Of a DNA stretch of 64,000 nt, positions 20,769-29,436 are shown piece after piece. Source of the DNA: Rothia gullae (lineage in GTDB: Bacteria > Actinomycetota > Actinomycetes > Actinomycetales > Micrococcaceae); the NCBI RefSeq assembly GCF_024294905.1, contig NZ_JANCOC010000009.1, positions 19,358 to 83,357 on the forward strand, given 5' to 3'. The translations under genes and the position numbers were made by a program. Every line of letters starts with the position of its first letter. Within the stretch, counting starts at the first letter, position 1. Below the pieces are notes generated by a model that saw nothing but the letters and a program-made list of their open reading frames with translations, did not search any database and had not been told where the DNA came from.

Positions 20769-21089
20769 TTAAGCTTCGCCGCCAGCGTCGAGAGTGTTCT
20801 GGATTAGCTTCTTCACCTTGTTGCGGCTCACCAGATCAGCGACCACAAAGTGGGTGTCGCCGGTGTCCACGGTGGGGACGGTCGCGTTGCCGTCGTTGAG
20901 GGACTTCACGTGCGCCTCAGCCTGCGGATCTTCCCATATGTTGACCCAGGTAGCGTGGTCGCCCAGCTCGCCCAGCTTAGAATCCAGAGCTTCGCAGTAG
21001 GGGCAACCGGGACGCCAATAAATGACGACGCCACCATCCTTCATGACCTCGCGTGCTTTCTGCTGATCAGACTGCTGACGTTCAAACAT
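20769..21089 (-). CDS. Glutaredoxin/mycoredoxin-like protein
   Basis: This is a 106-residue thioredoxin-fold protein with the active-site motif CPYC (Cys29, Cys32) in VVIYWRPGCPYCEAL and a later cis-proline region ATVPTV. In actinobacteria such proteins reduce mycothiol mixed disulfides (mycoredoxin). The start has GGAGGAAC before it. It forms an operon with the AroE-like gene one base downstream. Confidence 0.88.
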   Translation of the reverse strand: MFERQQSDQQKAREVMKDGGVVIYWRPGCPYCEALDSKLGELGDHATWVNIWEDPQAEAHVKSLNDGNATVPTVDTGDTHFVVADLVSRNKVKKLIQNTLDAGGEA

Positions 21090-21565
21090 AGTTCCTCCAT
21101 AGACGGGGTGCTCCGCGGTCTTCAGGAGGCACTGAAACCTACCTGAGGGCGTAGCTCAATAAGTTGACATATCAAGCATAGCCTGAGAATACAGGGGTGG
21201 GGGAGAGGTCCTCATAGGGCGAACGCCCACGCCGCACTCCCACAGCCCGTGCAGCACTCCCACAGAAGCCTTCATCCTGTGCTCCAGAAGCCTCCGCCCC
21301 AGAAGCCTCCGCCCCGTGCATTAACGGCATACGCCCCACATCAAGGTTGCCGGACCAATGATGCGGGGCGTATACAGTTCGCGAGAAAGCGCGAGTACTT
21401 GTGCTGAGTAAGAGTAAAAGAAGAGTGAAAACAGGCTACCAGGCGGTAACCGAAGCTGAGCAATATGCCGAGTGAGTTGGTGAATGAAAGAACCCAGGCG
21501 GGGCAGAACGCCCCATTATTCGAGAGAGATGTTGAGTGAAAGCCTGTATGCAAACCCAGAGAAAT
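21090..21565. other. Gene-free region with short tandem repeats and a hairpin
   Basis: I see no credible gene here. A perfect 15-bp tandem repeat AGAAGCCTCCGCCCC occupies 21286-21315, next to two copies of GCACTCCCACAG. A near-perfect hairpin built on ATACGCCCC/GGGGCGTAT spans 21329-21373; it could terminate transcription but belongs to no clear gene. The promoter of the glutaredoxin operon should lie near 21100-21180. Confidence 0.55.
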
Positions 21566-21601
21566 GGCACCCTACCCCATGAGGAGGCGAGGCAGGGTGC
21601 C
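21566..21601 (-). terminator. Hairpin after the 54-residue protein gene
   Basis: GGCACCCT pairs with AGGGTGCC just beyond the stop of the minus-strand gene at 21623. The tail is only weakly T-rich. Confidence 0.55.
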
Positions 21602-21622
21602 AACCCAAAGGAGGCTGTCGCC

Positions 21623-21787
21623 TTACTTACCGAACTTCTCAGTCAGCTTGGAGACGTTGTCGGTCACGACCTCTTCAACCTTGGCAACGTGCTCGTCGGT
21701 GACGACCTCCTTGCCAGCCTTCTCGTTGATGACTTCCTGAGCCTTGTTGAGGCCCTGCTCAACGGTGCCCTTGATATCGAAGCCCAC
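21623..21787 (-). CDS. 54-residue charged helical protein
   Basis: This is a short protein, MGFDIKGTVEQGLNKAQEVI at the start and VTDNVSKLTEKFGK at the end. It is rich in Lys, Glu and Val and probably all helix, with no cysteine or membrane segment. The GTG start is preceded by AAAGGAGG at good spacing, so it is likely translated well. I do not recognise it. Small antitoxin-like or stress-related proteins of actinobacteria have this look, but no toxin gene is adjacent. Confidence 0.65.
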   Translation of the reverse strand: MGFDIKGTVEQGLNKAQEVINEKAGKEVVTDEHVAKVEEVVTDNVSKLTEKFGK

Positions 21788-22222
21788 GGGGGCCTCCTTT
21801 CTGCGCTTTCGCGCTCTAAACCCTCACCTTGGGTGAGGTACCTGCCCGGGGCGGGCAGAAAACTGGAGTGTGATGCATTGGCGGACCAAACCTGCAAGCT
21901 GGGCTTGTATATGACGGTCGAACCCGGTGTAGATGCTATCCATATGCCGGACTATGTGCGTCGAAACTTTACAGCTCACGGATTGCGTCCGTCGATAAGT
22001 GTATATACCTGCGGGGGGAAGAAAAACCACTCTCGGAAAACGTGGCGCCACTTTTGACCAATGACCAAAAAATTATGGCTTATCAGTGTATTATTACGGG
22101 GGATAAGCGGAGGAAATTTGCAGAAACTCGCAGGAAACTTCCAGCTATGAATATTGTTCAAACCCCCGAAAAAACGCCCCTATGACACCCCACCGACTAA
22201 TGACAGACCTCAGTGCCCAACC
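21788..22222. other. Gene-free region between galK and the 54-residue gene
   Basis: About 435 bases, AT-rich from 21890 to 22150. Minus-strand frames here have no ribosome binding site or recognisable product. The promoter of the 54-residue gene should lie near 21800-21850. The 3' end of the galK transcript probably ends here, but no clear terminator is seen. Confidence 0.45.
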
Positions 22223-23620
22223 CTACAACACCGGAATATCCGTAGGAGCAGCGCCCACAGCCCAATCATGAGACGCTGCAAAACCAGCAACCATCGGCAA
22301 AAAACGAGGCGCCGCATAGCTGCGCACAGCATACGCAGTCGCCACCGCATCCGCGGCAGCCTCCAGCTGAGAGGTCGGAATCAACGCCATCACCGCGCCA
22401 CCAAAACCGCCACCCACAATACGGGCACCCAGTGCGCCCCGATCCAGGCACACCTGCACCGCAGCATCAATCTCAGGGCGAGAAACACGCAACTCATCAC
22501 GCATCGACACAAACGACTCCGTGAAAATACGACCCGCCTCCTCAAACGCCGCGCAACCCAGCTCATCAGCATGCTGCAGCAAATAGCTCGCACGACCCAC
22601 CAGAGTCATATCGTGGAACGCATGACGCACCCAACCACGCGGGAATGAACACGGACGACCCGCATCCTCCAGGGCATCCAAGGCACGATTCACCGAAGAA
22701 TCCACCAAATCAGCACGCCACGCCTTCGCCGCACGCGCATCCATACCCGCACACGACAAATCCTCCGGCAAAGCATCACGCAAAAAACGCAGACCCAAAG
22801 CATCAGCGCACGCCTCAGATGCCGCACGACGAGCCGCAAAACCGCCATCCGTTAGCTCATGCGGAGTGTTCGTATCAATCACCAAAAAACTCAGGCCATG
22901 CTGGGCAATATCCACCGCAACCGGCTCAATCGAAAAATCACGGAAATCAACCACCAGAGCCTGCTCCGGATGCGAACGCAACGACGCCGTCTGATCCAGG
23001 CCACCCGTATGCGCGCCAGCCACCTTATTCTCAGCTGTAATACACACCTGAGCCAGACGCGCACGCAACGCATCACCATCAGCCGGGGTAGCATCCGCCT
23101 CCGGGCACTCCTCACGCACCGGACACGAGAGCTCCAACAGTGCCAACCCCGTCGAACACTCCAAAGCCGCCGAAGACGACAAACCGCCACCCACCGGAAC
23201 ACGAGAATTAATCAGCAGATCAGCACCAAACTCATCGGGCAGCATGATATCCCTGCCACCCTCCTGATTCATCGCCCACGCAACACCCGCCACATACGTG
23301 AACCAGCCCTTGAGATGCCCCGGCTGAATATCGCGAATCACAACCGTGCGCTCGTCCCCCGGCATCTGCAACGACGAAGCACGCAATACACCATCACGAC
23401 GCAACGCACCCGCAATATACGTGCGATACGGCAACGGCATCGGCAGACACGAGCCACCCAAAAAATCAATGTACTCGCCCAAAAGATTCAGACGCCCAGG
23501 CGCAGACCACACACCATCAGGCTCATAACCATACGCAGTAATAAACTCCTCACGCACACGCGCAATCTCCGCGCTATGGTCCGGAAGAGCCGCCCACTGG
23601 GCGGTAGCGGTCATCGACAT
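22223..23620 (-). CDS. galK: Galactokinase-like GHMP kinase (divergent sugar site)
   Basis: This is a 465-residue GHMP-family sugar kinase. The N-terminal galactokinase signature is GRLNLLGEYIDFLGG (about 42-56), the ATP motif is VPVGGGLSSSAALE, the catalytic-base segment is GGLDQTASL (about 205), and the C-terminal motif is GARIVGGGFGGAVMAL. In galactokinases the first motif normally reads GEHTDY. Here it is GEYIDF, so the sugar-contacting histidine is Tyr50. No galT or galE is adjacent. It phosphorylates galactose or another sugar; the family is sure, the substrate is not. The ATG follows AGAGGTG. Confidence 0.85.
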   Translation of the reverse strand: MSMTATAQWAALPDHSAEIARVREEFITAYGYEPDGVWSAPGRLNLLGEYIDFLGGSCLPMPLPYRTYIAGALRRDGVLRASSLQMPGDERTVVIRDIQPGHLKGWFTYVAGVAWAMNQEGGRDIMLPDEFGADLLINSRVPVGGGLSSSAALECSTGLALLELSCPVREECPEADATPADGDALRARLAQVCITAENKVAGAHTGGLDQTASLRSHPEQALVVDFRDFSIEPVAVDIAQHGLSFLVIDTNTPHELTDGGFAARRAASEACADALGLRFLRDALPEDLSCAGMDARAAKAWRADLVDSSVNRALDALEDAGRPCSFPRGWVRHAFHDMTLVGRASYLLQHADELGCAAFEEAGRIFTESFVSMRDELRVSRPEIDAAVQVCLDRGALGARIVGGGFGGAVMALIPTSQLEAAADAVATAYAVRSYAAPRFLPMVAGFAASHDWAVGAAPTDIPVL

Positions 23621-23770
23621 GGAACACCTCTGATAAAGCCCAACAGGGCACTAAGATATAAACAACACCCCACCCGCACCAGATACCCAACAGGCAACAG
23701 CGCAAGTACGTGTCACATCTAGACTAAAGCAGACAACCGGCGAACATCGACTCAATCGCCAAACTGCACC

Positions 23771-23820
23771 AGTACCAGGGCGCAGCAAGTACCAGGGTGC
23801 GGCAGGTACCAGGTGCGGCA
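23771..23820. repeat. 17-bp tandem repeat, three copies
   Basis: Units AGTACCAGGGCGCAGCA, AGTACCAGGGTGCGGCA and a 16-base variant stand head to tail between galK and the TetR gene. Function unknown. Confidence 0.75.
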
Positions 23821-23849
23821 GGGGAGAACTATACTCAACACACGGAAAA

Positions 23850-23884
23850 GCCCCGCACCCCCACAAGGGGGGGGGGCACGGGGC
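23850..23884 (-). terminator. Terminator of the TetR gene
   Basis: GCCCCG and CGGGGC arms enclose a C-run/G-run pairing. Read on the minus strand the hairpin is followed by CTTTTCC. It separates the TetR gene from galK. Confidence 0.75.
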
Positions 23885-23923
23885 ACCATACACAACTAAT
23901 AAACCAAAAGAGGAACAGGCGAC

Positions 23924-24526
23924 TTACGCATCCTGCGTATAAGGCTCCTGCACCACCATCATCGAATCAATCGCAGAAAGCAGGTCCTGACGGTAACGGT
24001 TAAACGCATTCTCAATCAGAGGAACATCGCCACTCACCACAGCCTCCTGCGGAGAAATCAGCGGCAGAGTCTGATACTCCTCCACCAGGCTCAATGCAAT
24101 ATGGGTCAACAAACGAGCACGACGCAGCGCCTCCGCATGGCCCAAACCAAGAGCCTGGAACTCATGAGCCATAGCCACCACAGGCTTCAACTCACGAGGA
24201 TGCAGAGCTAAGCTCAAACGCACCACCTCAGGGCACTCACGAATCGGGTACAGCAAAGAGAACAGAAGATCACCGCGGCGAATCATCGAAGCGCGAATAG
24301 CCTCCGGATTCGGCTCAGCCTCCTCAGACATCGACTTCGGGGCACGAGCCAGAATGTAATCCGCCAACAGAATGAGAAGCTGCTGCTTATTCTTCACGTG
24401 GTAGTACAGAGCGCCGGGAGCCACGTGAAGCTCCTGAGCGAGTCGGCGCATGGAAAGGTCCGCCAAACCGTAGGTCGCCAAGACCTCGTAGGCGGTATCT
24501 AGAATCTTTTCACGGGAAAGTACCAC
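23924..24526 (-). CDS. TetR-family transcriptional regulator
   Basis: This is a 200-residue repressor-type protein. The N-terminal helix-turn-helix reads LADLSMRRLAQELHVAPGALYYHVKNKQQLL (about 21-51 in total), typical of TetR with the YYHVKNK recognition helix. The C-terminal ligand domain is not recognisable to me. It is encoded upstream of galK on the same strand but separated by a terminator. It is divergent from the cysteine-tailed protein, so it may control either itself or that gene across the 290-base gap. Confidence 0.9.
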   Translation of the reverse strand: MVLSREKILDTAYEVLATYGLADLSMRRLAQELHVAPGALYYHVKNKQQLLILLADYILARAPKSMSEEAEPNPEAIRASMIRRGDLLFSLLYPIRECPEVVRLSLALHPRELKPVVAMAHEFQALGLGHAEALRRARLLTHIALSLVEEYQTLPLISPQEAVVSGDVPLIENAFNRYRQDLLSAIDSMMVVQEPYTQDA

Positions 24527-24806
24527 CCTTTCATTTTAGGGTGTTCAAATCTGTAACGTGAGCAAGATGCACCCCGCGGCAAACAAAAACTCCCCAAATA
24601 CGCGGTACAAACCCAAAAATGAATGTTGATTCTCACCCACCCGGAGCGAACGGTTCGCGTTTCACGAGCACTTTTGCCACCAAAAACGCTCCAGCACACA
24701 CGGAATAGGTAGCCGCCCACGCTCTCGGCATAAAATCACGTCTTAAACCACCCAAAATCGCCAAGACAGGTAAACCTCGCGGGCGCACGCCCCAAAATCA
24801 GGTGTT

Positions 24807-24817
24807 TAATATTCAGT
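24807..24817 (+). promoter_or_regulatory. Possible -10 element; leaderless start
   Basis: TAATAT (24807-24812) lies 5 bases before the ATG at 24818, and no ribosome binding site is present. A leaderless transcript is the simplest reading. Confidence 0.45.
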
Positions 24818-25768
24818 ATGAGCAACGCATTTTCTGAACTAATCGAGCGCGCCACCGCAGGCGAAGGCCTCAATCGCGAAGAAATCCACACCCTCCTCGT
24901 GGACGGTGACGGACAGGACTTCGCCCTCATCGAGGCAGCCTCCGTAGTGCGCCGTAACGAATTTCGTAACATGATTGCAATCCACACCGAAGATGAAGCA
25001 CTCGCCGACGCCCTGGGCACTCGCTCTATCGCCGTGGACTCCTACGAAGTACTGGATATCTCCCGCGATATCGACTCCGAAGAACTCGCGGCAAGCATTG
25101 AACGTATTGCTGAATCCTCCGCAATCGGCGTGACCGTACTACTGCCCGAAAATGCAGTACCCATGATGCTGATGCGCGTGCTGTCCATCCTGCGCCTGGC
25201 AGCGCCCGCCAAGGTTATTCATCTGCCCGAAGGCTACGAACAGTCCCTGCGCTCGCTGACCTCACTCGCAATGCACGTGGTCAGCGCTATCACCATTACC
25301 GACGACATTGAGCAATGGCCGATGGTCAACGAGGTGCTCAAAGCACTGCGTCACGGCGGCATCGTCATTTCCGGCACCGGTGGACGCGACGCCCTCGCAG
25401 GCTACCTGCGTTACCTCTCCGACCTGGGCGTGGACCTCATGGGTCACCGCGATGCACGCGGCTCCGCCTGCGGCTCGGTTGACGGTGGCGGCTGCGGCTG
25501 TGGCTCGGGTGGCTGCGGTAGCCACGAGGAGTCGGCACCTTCCGCCGGTGGTTGCGGTTGCGGCTCGGGCGGATGCGGTTCCTCCGCTGAAGCTCCGGCT
25601 GAGGCTCACGGCCACTCCCACGGTGGTGGTGGTTGCTGCGGCGGCCACGACGAACCGAAGGAAGAAAAGGGAGGCTGCTGTGGCGGCCACGACGAGCCCG
25701 AACCGGTCGTGGAGGAAGCTCCCGCTGGCGGTTGCGGCTGCGGTGCTGGTGGATGCGGCTCTAAATAA
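24818..25768 (+). CDS. BioB-like protein lacking radical-SAM cysteines, with Cys/His/Gly-rich tail
   Basis: This is a 316-residue protein. Residues 1-207 have no cysteine. They recall the edges of biotin synthase: an N-terminal FSELIERATAGEGLNREEIH with VVRRNEF, and a later LSILRLAAPAKVIHLPEGYE with AMHVVSAITITDD like the BATS region. The CxxxCxxC of radical-SAM enzymes is missing. Residues 218-316 form a tail with 14 cysteines: three GCGCGxGGCGS units (near 225, 245 and 305), two CCGGHDEP units (near 273 and 287) and HGHSH. This should bind metal. A metal store, chaperone or sensor is possible; the function is unknown. A long hairpin terminator follows. Confidence 0.6.
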   Translation: MSNAFSELIERATAGEGLNREEIHTLLVDGDGQDFALIEAASVVRRNEFRNMIAIHTEDEALADALGTRSIAVDSYEVLDISRDIDSEELAASIERIAESSAIGVTVLLPENAVPMMLMRVLSILRLAAPAKVIHLPEGYEQSLRSLTSLAMHVVSAITITDDIEQWPMVNEVLKALRHGGIVISGTGGRDALAGYLRYLSDLGVDLMGHRDARGSACGSVDGGGCGCGSGGCGSHEESAPSAGGCGCGSGGCGSSAEAPAEAHGHSHGGGGCCGGHDEPKEEKGGCCGGHDEPEPVVEEAPAGGCGCGAGGCGSK

Positions 25769-25804
25769 TCCGCTAGAAGTAGCTACCCCAAGCAATATAT
25801 TCCA

Positions 25805-25869
25805 AATATAGAGTTTTCCCCTGAATAACCTGCTGAAAAGTGAGGATATTCAGGGGAAAACTCTATATT
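25805..25869. terminator. Long perfect hairpin terminator
   Basis: A 23-bp perfect inverted repeat (25805-25827 with 25847-25869) with A/T-rich outer arms lies after the cysteine-tailed gene. It can terminate in both directions. Confidence 0.88.
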
Positions 25870-26016
25870 CCACATAAAGCATTAGGCTTAGAGGTAAACA
25901 ACGCCACAATAAACGCTACAGAACCCCCTATCCGAAAAACGGAATGAGCCCCTCCGGTAGAGTAGAAAGACGTAGCCGACTAACCCTAGCCGCGCGAAAG
26001 GAACAACACCGGACCA

Positions 26017-27759
26017 ATGCTTTACCTCTCCGTTATTGTCATCATCCTGATTGCGACCGTGTTCATGGTCAGCGTCGGTGACCGACTCAACCTCCCCTGG
26101 CCGGTCATGATGACCCTGCTCGGCACCGCCGCGCTCTTCATCCCCAACCGACCGGACCTTACTATCGACAGCGACATCATCCTGCCGATCTTCCTTCCGC
26201 CGCTACTGTGGGCCATCGGCGTTAAATTCTCCTGGGGCACCCTGCGCCGCCGCTGGAAATCCGTACTGCTCTACTCGGTCCTTCTCACCACCGTCTCCGC
26301 CCTGGCAATTGCCGGCGCAGCCATGTGGTGGGTCCCCGGCATGACCATCGCCGTCGCCCTTGCCGTCGGCGCAGCCGTATCCCCACCCGACCCCGTCGCC
26401 GTGGAAGCAGTCGCTGAGCCCGTCGGTATTCCCCGACGACTCATCGGCACCCTGCAGACCGAAGGTAGCTTCAACGACGCTATCGCAATCGTTCTCTTCC
26501 ACGCCGCAATCCACTCCATGACCAGCAGCCACCACATCGAGCCGCTCTCCGTTGCCAAAGACTTCGTGCTCGGCTCAATCCTCGCGGTCATTGTTGGTTA
26601 CATCTTCGGCTGGCTCGGCGGCTACGTTCGCCAGCGCGCCCACGACGTGGTCACCAGCAACGCCGTGACCCTCGTGATCCCCTTCGGTGCCTACCTCGCT
26701 GCTGAAAGCGTGCACGCCTCCGGCGTTATTGCCGTGGTCATCGGCGCTATCCAGTTCACCAGCACCAAATACATGGCGGCACTCGAAGCGGAAGAACGCC
26801 TCTCCTCCACCTCCTTCTGGCAGATTATTGAGCTGCTCATGACCGGTGTCGCCTTCGGCCTCATCGGCCTGCAGGCAAGTAGCATCATCACCACCGCCGA
26901 CCCCTCCCGTACCGCAGGCCTCTTCGCTGACGGTGCCCTGGTCGCACTGGTCGCCATCCTGGTGCGCCTCATCTGGTTCACTATCGTCTGGCTGGCAGGA
27001 CGCAAGAACCCCATCCACGAGGGCGCCCCCGAAAACTTCGCCGAAGTTATCGTCATGACCTGGTCCGGCATGCGAGGCCTCGTGACCCTGATTCTTGCCC
27101 TGTCCATCCCCGTGGTCAACGGCACCGAACAGGTCCGCCAGGACGCCATCGTCATGATGCTCTCCGTACTCTTCTTCACTCTCGTGCTACCCGGCCTGAC
27201 CCTGCCCATGCTCGTAAAGGTCCTTGGCGTGCGGGCTAACCATGAAGAAGAAACCGCCGTACCCGAACTGCTCAAGATCGCGCAGAACGCCGCCCTTGAA
27301 GCACTGCAGGCAGAAGCGAAAGCAAGCACCGACCCTGAGACCTATGCCCGCGTGAAGGAAATGTGCTCCGCCATTACCCGCCGCGACGAAATCAGTGAGG
27401 CGTTACCCGAAGAATACAAACAGTACATGGAGAAACTTAAGGACAAGAGGAACGACTTCGTGCGCCTGCGCGATGCCGCCCTCGTCGCCGCGCAGAACGA
27501 GGTCATTGCCGCACAGGACCGCTACGACTCCCACGACGTGACCCGCGTGGTGCGTAAGCTGGACATCCTGGCGCAGGCTGAAAGCATCCGCGCCTCCGGC
27601 ATGTTCATTCTGCCCGCCATGACCGCCGGCGCGGTCGCCATGGAACGCTACAACCTCTGGAAGAAGCACCAGGGCACCCTGAGCACCAGCGCAATCCCCG
27701 TGGTCGAGAACGCGCCCGCCTCGCCCCTGGTCACCAACGAGGTAACCCCCACATCCTAG
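26017..27759 (+). CDS. CPA1-family sodium/proton antiporter
   Basis: This is a 580-residue protein with about 12 membrane helices in the first 410 residues. FLPPLLWAIG and the ion-site segment AAVSPPDPVAVEAVAEPVGIPRRL followed by LQTEGSFNDAIAIVLFHA match the NhaP/CPA1 pattern. TWSGMRGLVTLILALSIP is also characteristic. The C-terminal 170 residues are soluble, helical and charged, with several Ala/Glu/Lys segments. It would exchange Na+ or K+ for H+ at the cell membrane. AAAGGA lies 12 bases before the ATG. Confidence 0.92.
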   Translation: MLYLSVIVIILIATVFMVSVGDRLNLPWPVMMTLLGTAALFIPNRPDLTIDSDIILPIFLPPLLWAIGVKFSWGTLRRRWKSVLLYSVLLTTVSALAIAGAAMWWVPGMTIAVALAVGAAVSPPDPVAVEAVAEPVGIPRRLIGTLQTEGSFNDAIAIVLFHAAIHSMTSSHHIEPLSVAKDFVLGSILAVIVGYIFGWLGGYVRQRAHDVVTSNAVTLVIPFGAYLAAESVHASGVIAVVIGAIQFTSTKYMAALEAEERLSSTSFWQIIELLMTGVAFGLIGLQASSIITTADPSRTAGLFADGALVALVAILVRLIWFTIVWLAGRKNPIHEGAPENFAEVIVMTWSGMRGLVTLILALSIPVVNGTEQVRQDAIVMMLSVLFFTLVLPGLTLPMLVKVLGVRANHEEETAVPELLKIAQNAALEALQAEAKASTDPETYARVKEMCSAITRRDEISEALPEEYKQYMEKLKDKRNDFVRLRDAALVAAQNEVIAAQDRYDSHDVTRVVRKLDILAQAESIRASGMFILPAMTAGAVAMERYNLWKKHQGTLSTSAIPVVENAPASPLVTNEVTPTS

Positions 27760-27943
27760 CGGGTACCTGCACCGCGTGCATGAACGTTACATTTCTGCCC
27801 CTGCCTACGCCACCGAGATAAGCCCGTTGGTCTTTAACTCACACGCGATAGGCAGAGGCAGAAGCAGATTAAGTCTCAACTATCACCTAAAATGAGAATC
27901 AAACGTTAGCTCTCTCAAACTCACGAACACTTTGAAAGTAGAC

Positions 27944-28447
27944 ATGGATTTCAAGACTCTCTCGCCTGCGTACCTGACCTCCCTCTGCGTAATTTTTTGC
28001 GGCGCGCTCTTGATAGGAACCTCCAGCCCCTGGCTCCTGTGGCTCGGCTGGATCCTTCTGGTTCTTGCGTTGGGCCTGAACGTCCTTGCCTTTGTGCTGT
28101 CCGTGGGTAAGGCGAAGGGCGATCCGACCCCCGCACTGGTGACCAACCTGGACAGTTTCGAATCCTCCGTTGAGAACCGCATCCGCGAGCGCTCGGAGCA
28201 CCGCCGTGAAGAGCGTGAAGCTGCTAAGCATGGGGCAATTGAGTACGAAGTTGCGGCGCAGGCTAACCAGGAAGTAGCTCCCGCTGAGGCGACCGAGCCC
28301 GCTGAAGCTGCCGAGGCTGTTGAGGTTCGTGAGGAAGAGCCCACCGAATCTCAGCCGATTGTTGATCGTGCCCCCGGCCGTACGAGCGTTCTGCCCTCGC
28401 GTCCCCGTTCGGGTCGTGCCCCCAAGCCCCGCTCCAACGCACGCTAG
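27944..28447 (+). CDS. Two-helix membrane protein with charged tail
   Basis: This is a 167-residue protein that starts MDFKTLSPAYLTSLCVIF, with two adjacent membrane helices (about 9-28 and 32-52). A long acidic and Ala/Glu-rich tail follows, ending in Arg/Pro-rich sequence. It is paralogous to the short protein encoded just downstream (shared F-LSPAYL start and helix layout). The ATG was chosen over a TTG at 27932 because GAAAG lies before it. Function unknown. Confidence 0.7.
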   Translation: MDFKTLSPAYLTSLCVIFCGALLIGTSSPWLLWLGWILLVLALGLNVLAFVLSVGKAKGDPTPALVTNLDSFESSVENRIRERSEHRREEREAAKHGAIEYEVAAQANQEVAPAEATEPAEAAEAVEVREEEPTESQPIVDRAPGRTSVLPSRPRSGRAPKPRSNAR

Positions 28448-28458
28448 GTAGGTCGGTA

Positions 28459-28680
28459 GTGAATACGAAGTTTTTGCTTTCACCGGCATACCTGGTTTCT
28501 GTTGCCCTGATGCTTGCCGGCGCGGTGCTTTCCGGTGGTCGGTTCATGCTGATCGGCTGGATTCTGTGCATTGTGGGTGTCTGCTTGAACGCTATGACCC
28601 TGGTGGTGCTGACGAATCGTGAGCAGCTGTACACCATAGACGCGAATGCTACCCAAGGAAGCCGCCGAAGAGCCCGTTGA
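28459..28680 (+). CDS. Paralogous small membrane protein, probably frameshifted at its C-terminus
   Basis: This is a 73-residue protein with a GTG start, MNTKFLLSPAYLVSVALML, a close relative of the upstream gene with the same two-helix hairpin. The last residues (QGSRRRAR) look out of frame. One base away, the sequence reads on as LPKEAAEEPVEAPVPKIN and stops at 28703-28705, which resembles the acidic tail of the paralogue. A one-base indel near 28650 (region CTACCCAAGG) is likely. The two genes are 11 bases apart and probably arose by tandem duplication. Confidence 0.6.
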   Translation: MNTKFLLSPAYLVSVALMLAGAVLSGGRFMLIGWILCIVGVCLNAMTLVVLTNREQLYTIDANATQGSRRRAR

Positions 28681-28757
28681 AGCACCCGTGCCGAAGATTA
28701 ACTAAGGTTTAACCTCCTAAGACGTAAAGACCCCCGCAGAGATTATCTGACGTGAAT

Positions 28758-28803
28758 AAAAGACCGTAACCGCCCCCGTACAGGGGAGTGGTTACGGTCT
28801 TTT
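28758..28803. terminator. Bidirectional terminator hairpin
   Basis: AAAGACCGTAACC pairs with GGTTACGGTCTTT, and CCCC/GGGG extends the stem. It lies between convergent genes. Confidence 0.9.
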
Positions 28804-28889
28804 GTTGTCCCTGAATGCTCACCTCGGCTAACGCTCGTCGAATACTTTTGTTTTTTGGGAGGGAGGGGTGAGCGAGCGCAGTGGGGTCT

Positions 28890-29393
28890 TTAGTGCTGAG
28901 TACCCAGCTTCTGCGCCGCGAAATCCGCGTACTCCTGCACGTGCGCGCGAGCCTGCTTGGTCAGCGCCTTATTCTCATCCAGGATGCGCGCCGACTGCGC
29001 CGCCATCAGCTCCAGGTACTGGCGGTCGCGGGTCTTCTTCCATGCGGTGCGTGCCGCCTCCAGCTCCGCGAAATCGTTGAGCGCCTGACGTTGCATCGTG
29101 TAGCGGACCCACATGAGCACCAGAATCAGCACCAGCGGAATGAGGCACGCCCAGCTCTGCCACAGCCCGTACAGTGCCGCCGCAATGGCACCCAAAACGA
29201 TCAGCACCGGGGAGATTGAAACGATGGGGGAGTCTGGGCGGTTCTTCTGGTTCTTCACGAGTGATTCACGCGCCATAGCGCGGAAGGTGTCAGAGAAGCT
29301 GGACGGGTCGTACGACTGGGTAGAATCGGCCTGCGGGCTCTTCTGTGACTGATCCTTGCTGGACTGGTTCTTTGGGGGTTGAGCGGGGCACAT
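28890..29393 (-). CDS. Two-helix membrane protein of unknown function
   Basis: This is a 167-residue protein. The N-terminal 55 residues are Ser/Gln/Lys-rich and probably disordered. Two membrane helices lie at about 58-78 and 82-98, followed by a helical charged C-terminus (LEAARTAWKKTRDRQYLELM, AQEYA-like repeats). The ATG at 29391-29393 is preceded by GTGAGG. A longer frame to 29444 would start inside the parS site and is rejected. I do not recognise the family. Confidence 0.65.
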   Translation of the reverse strand: MCPAQPPKNQSSKDQSQKSPQADSTQSYDPSSFSDTFRAMARESLVKNQKNRPDSPIVSISPVLIVLGAIAAALYGLWQSWACLIPLVLILVLMWVRYTMQRQALNDFAELEAARTAWKKTRDRQYLELMAAQSARILDENKALTKQARAHVQEYADFAAQKLGTQH

Positions 29394-29436
29394 AGAAACC
29401 TCACGGGGATACACGGGGAGTAACGGGAAAGCGGGG

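Noticed and set aside
21329..21373. Small RNA gene at the orphan hairpin
   Set aside because: The hairpin has no visible promoter or partner gene, so only a structure can be claimed.
22154..23722. Long plus-strand open frames opposite galK
   Set aside because: They are Arg/His/Thr-rich mirror frames of the minus-strand galK, have no ribosome binding sites and resemble no protein. High GC creates such frames.
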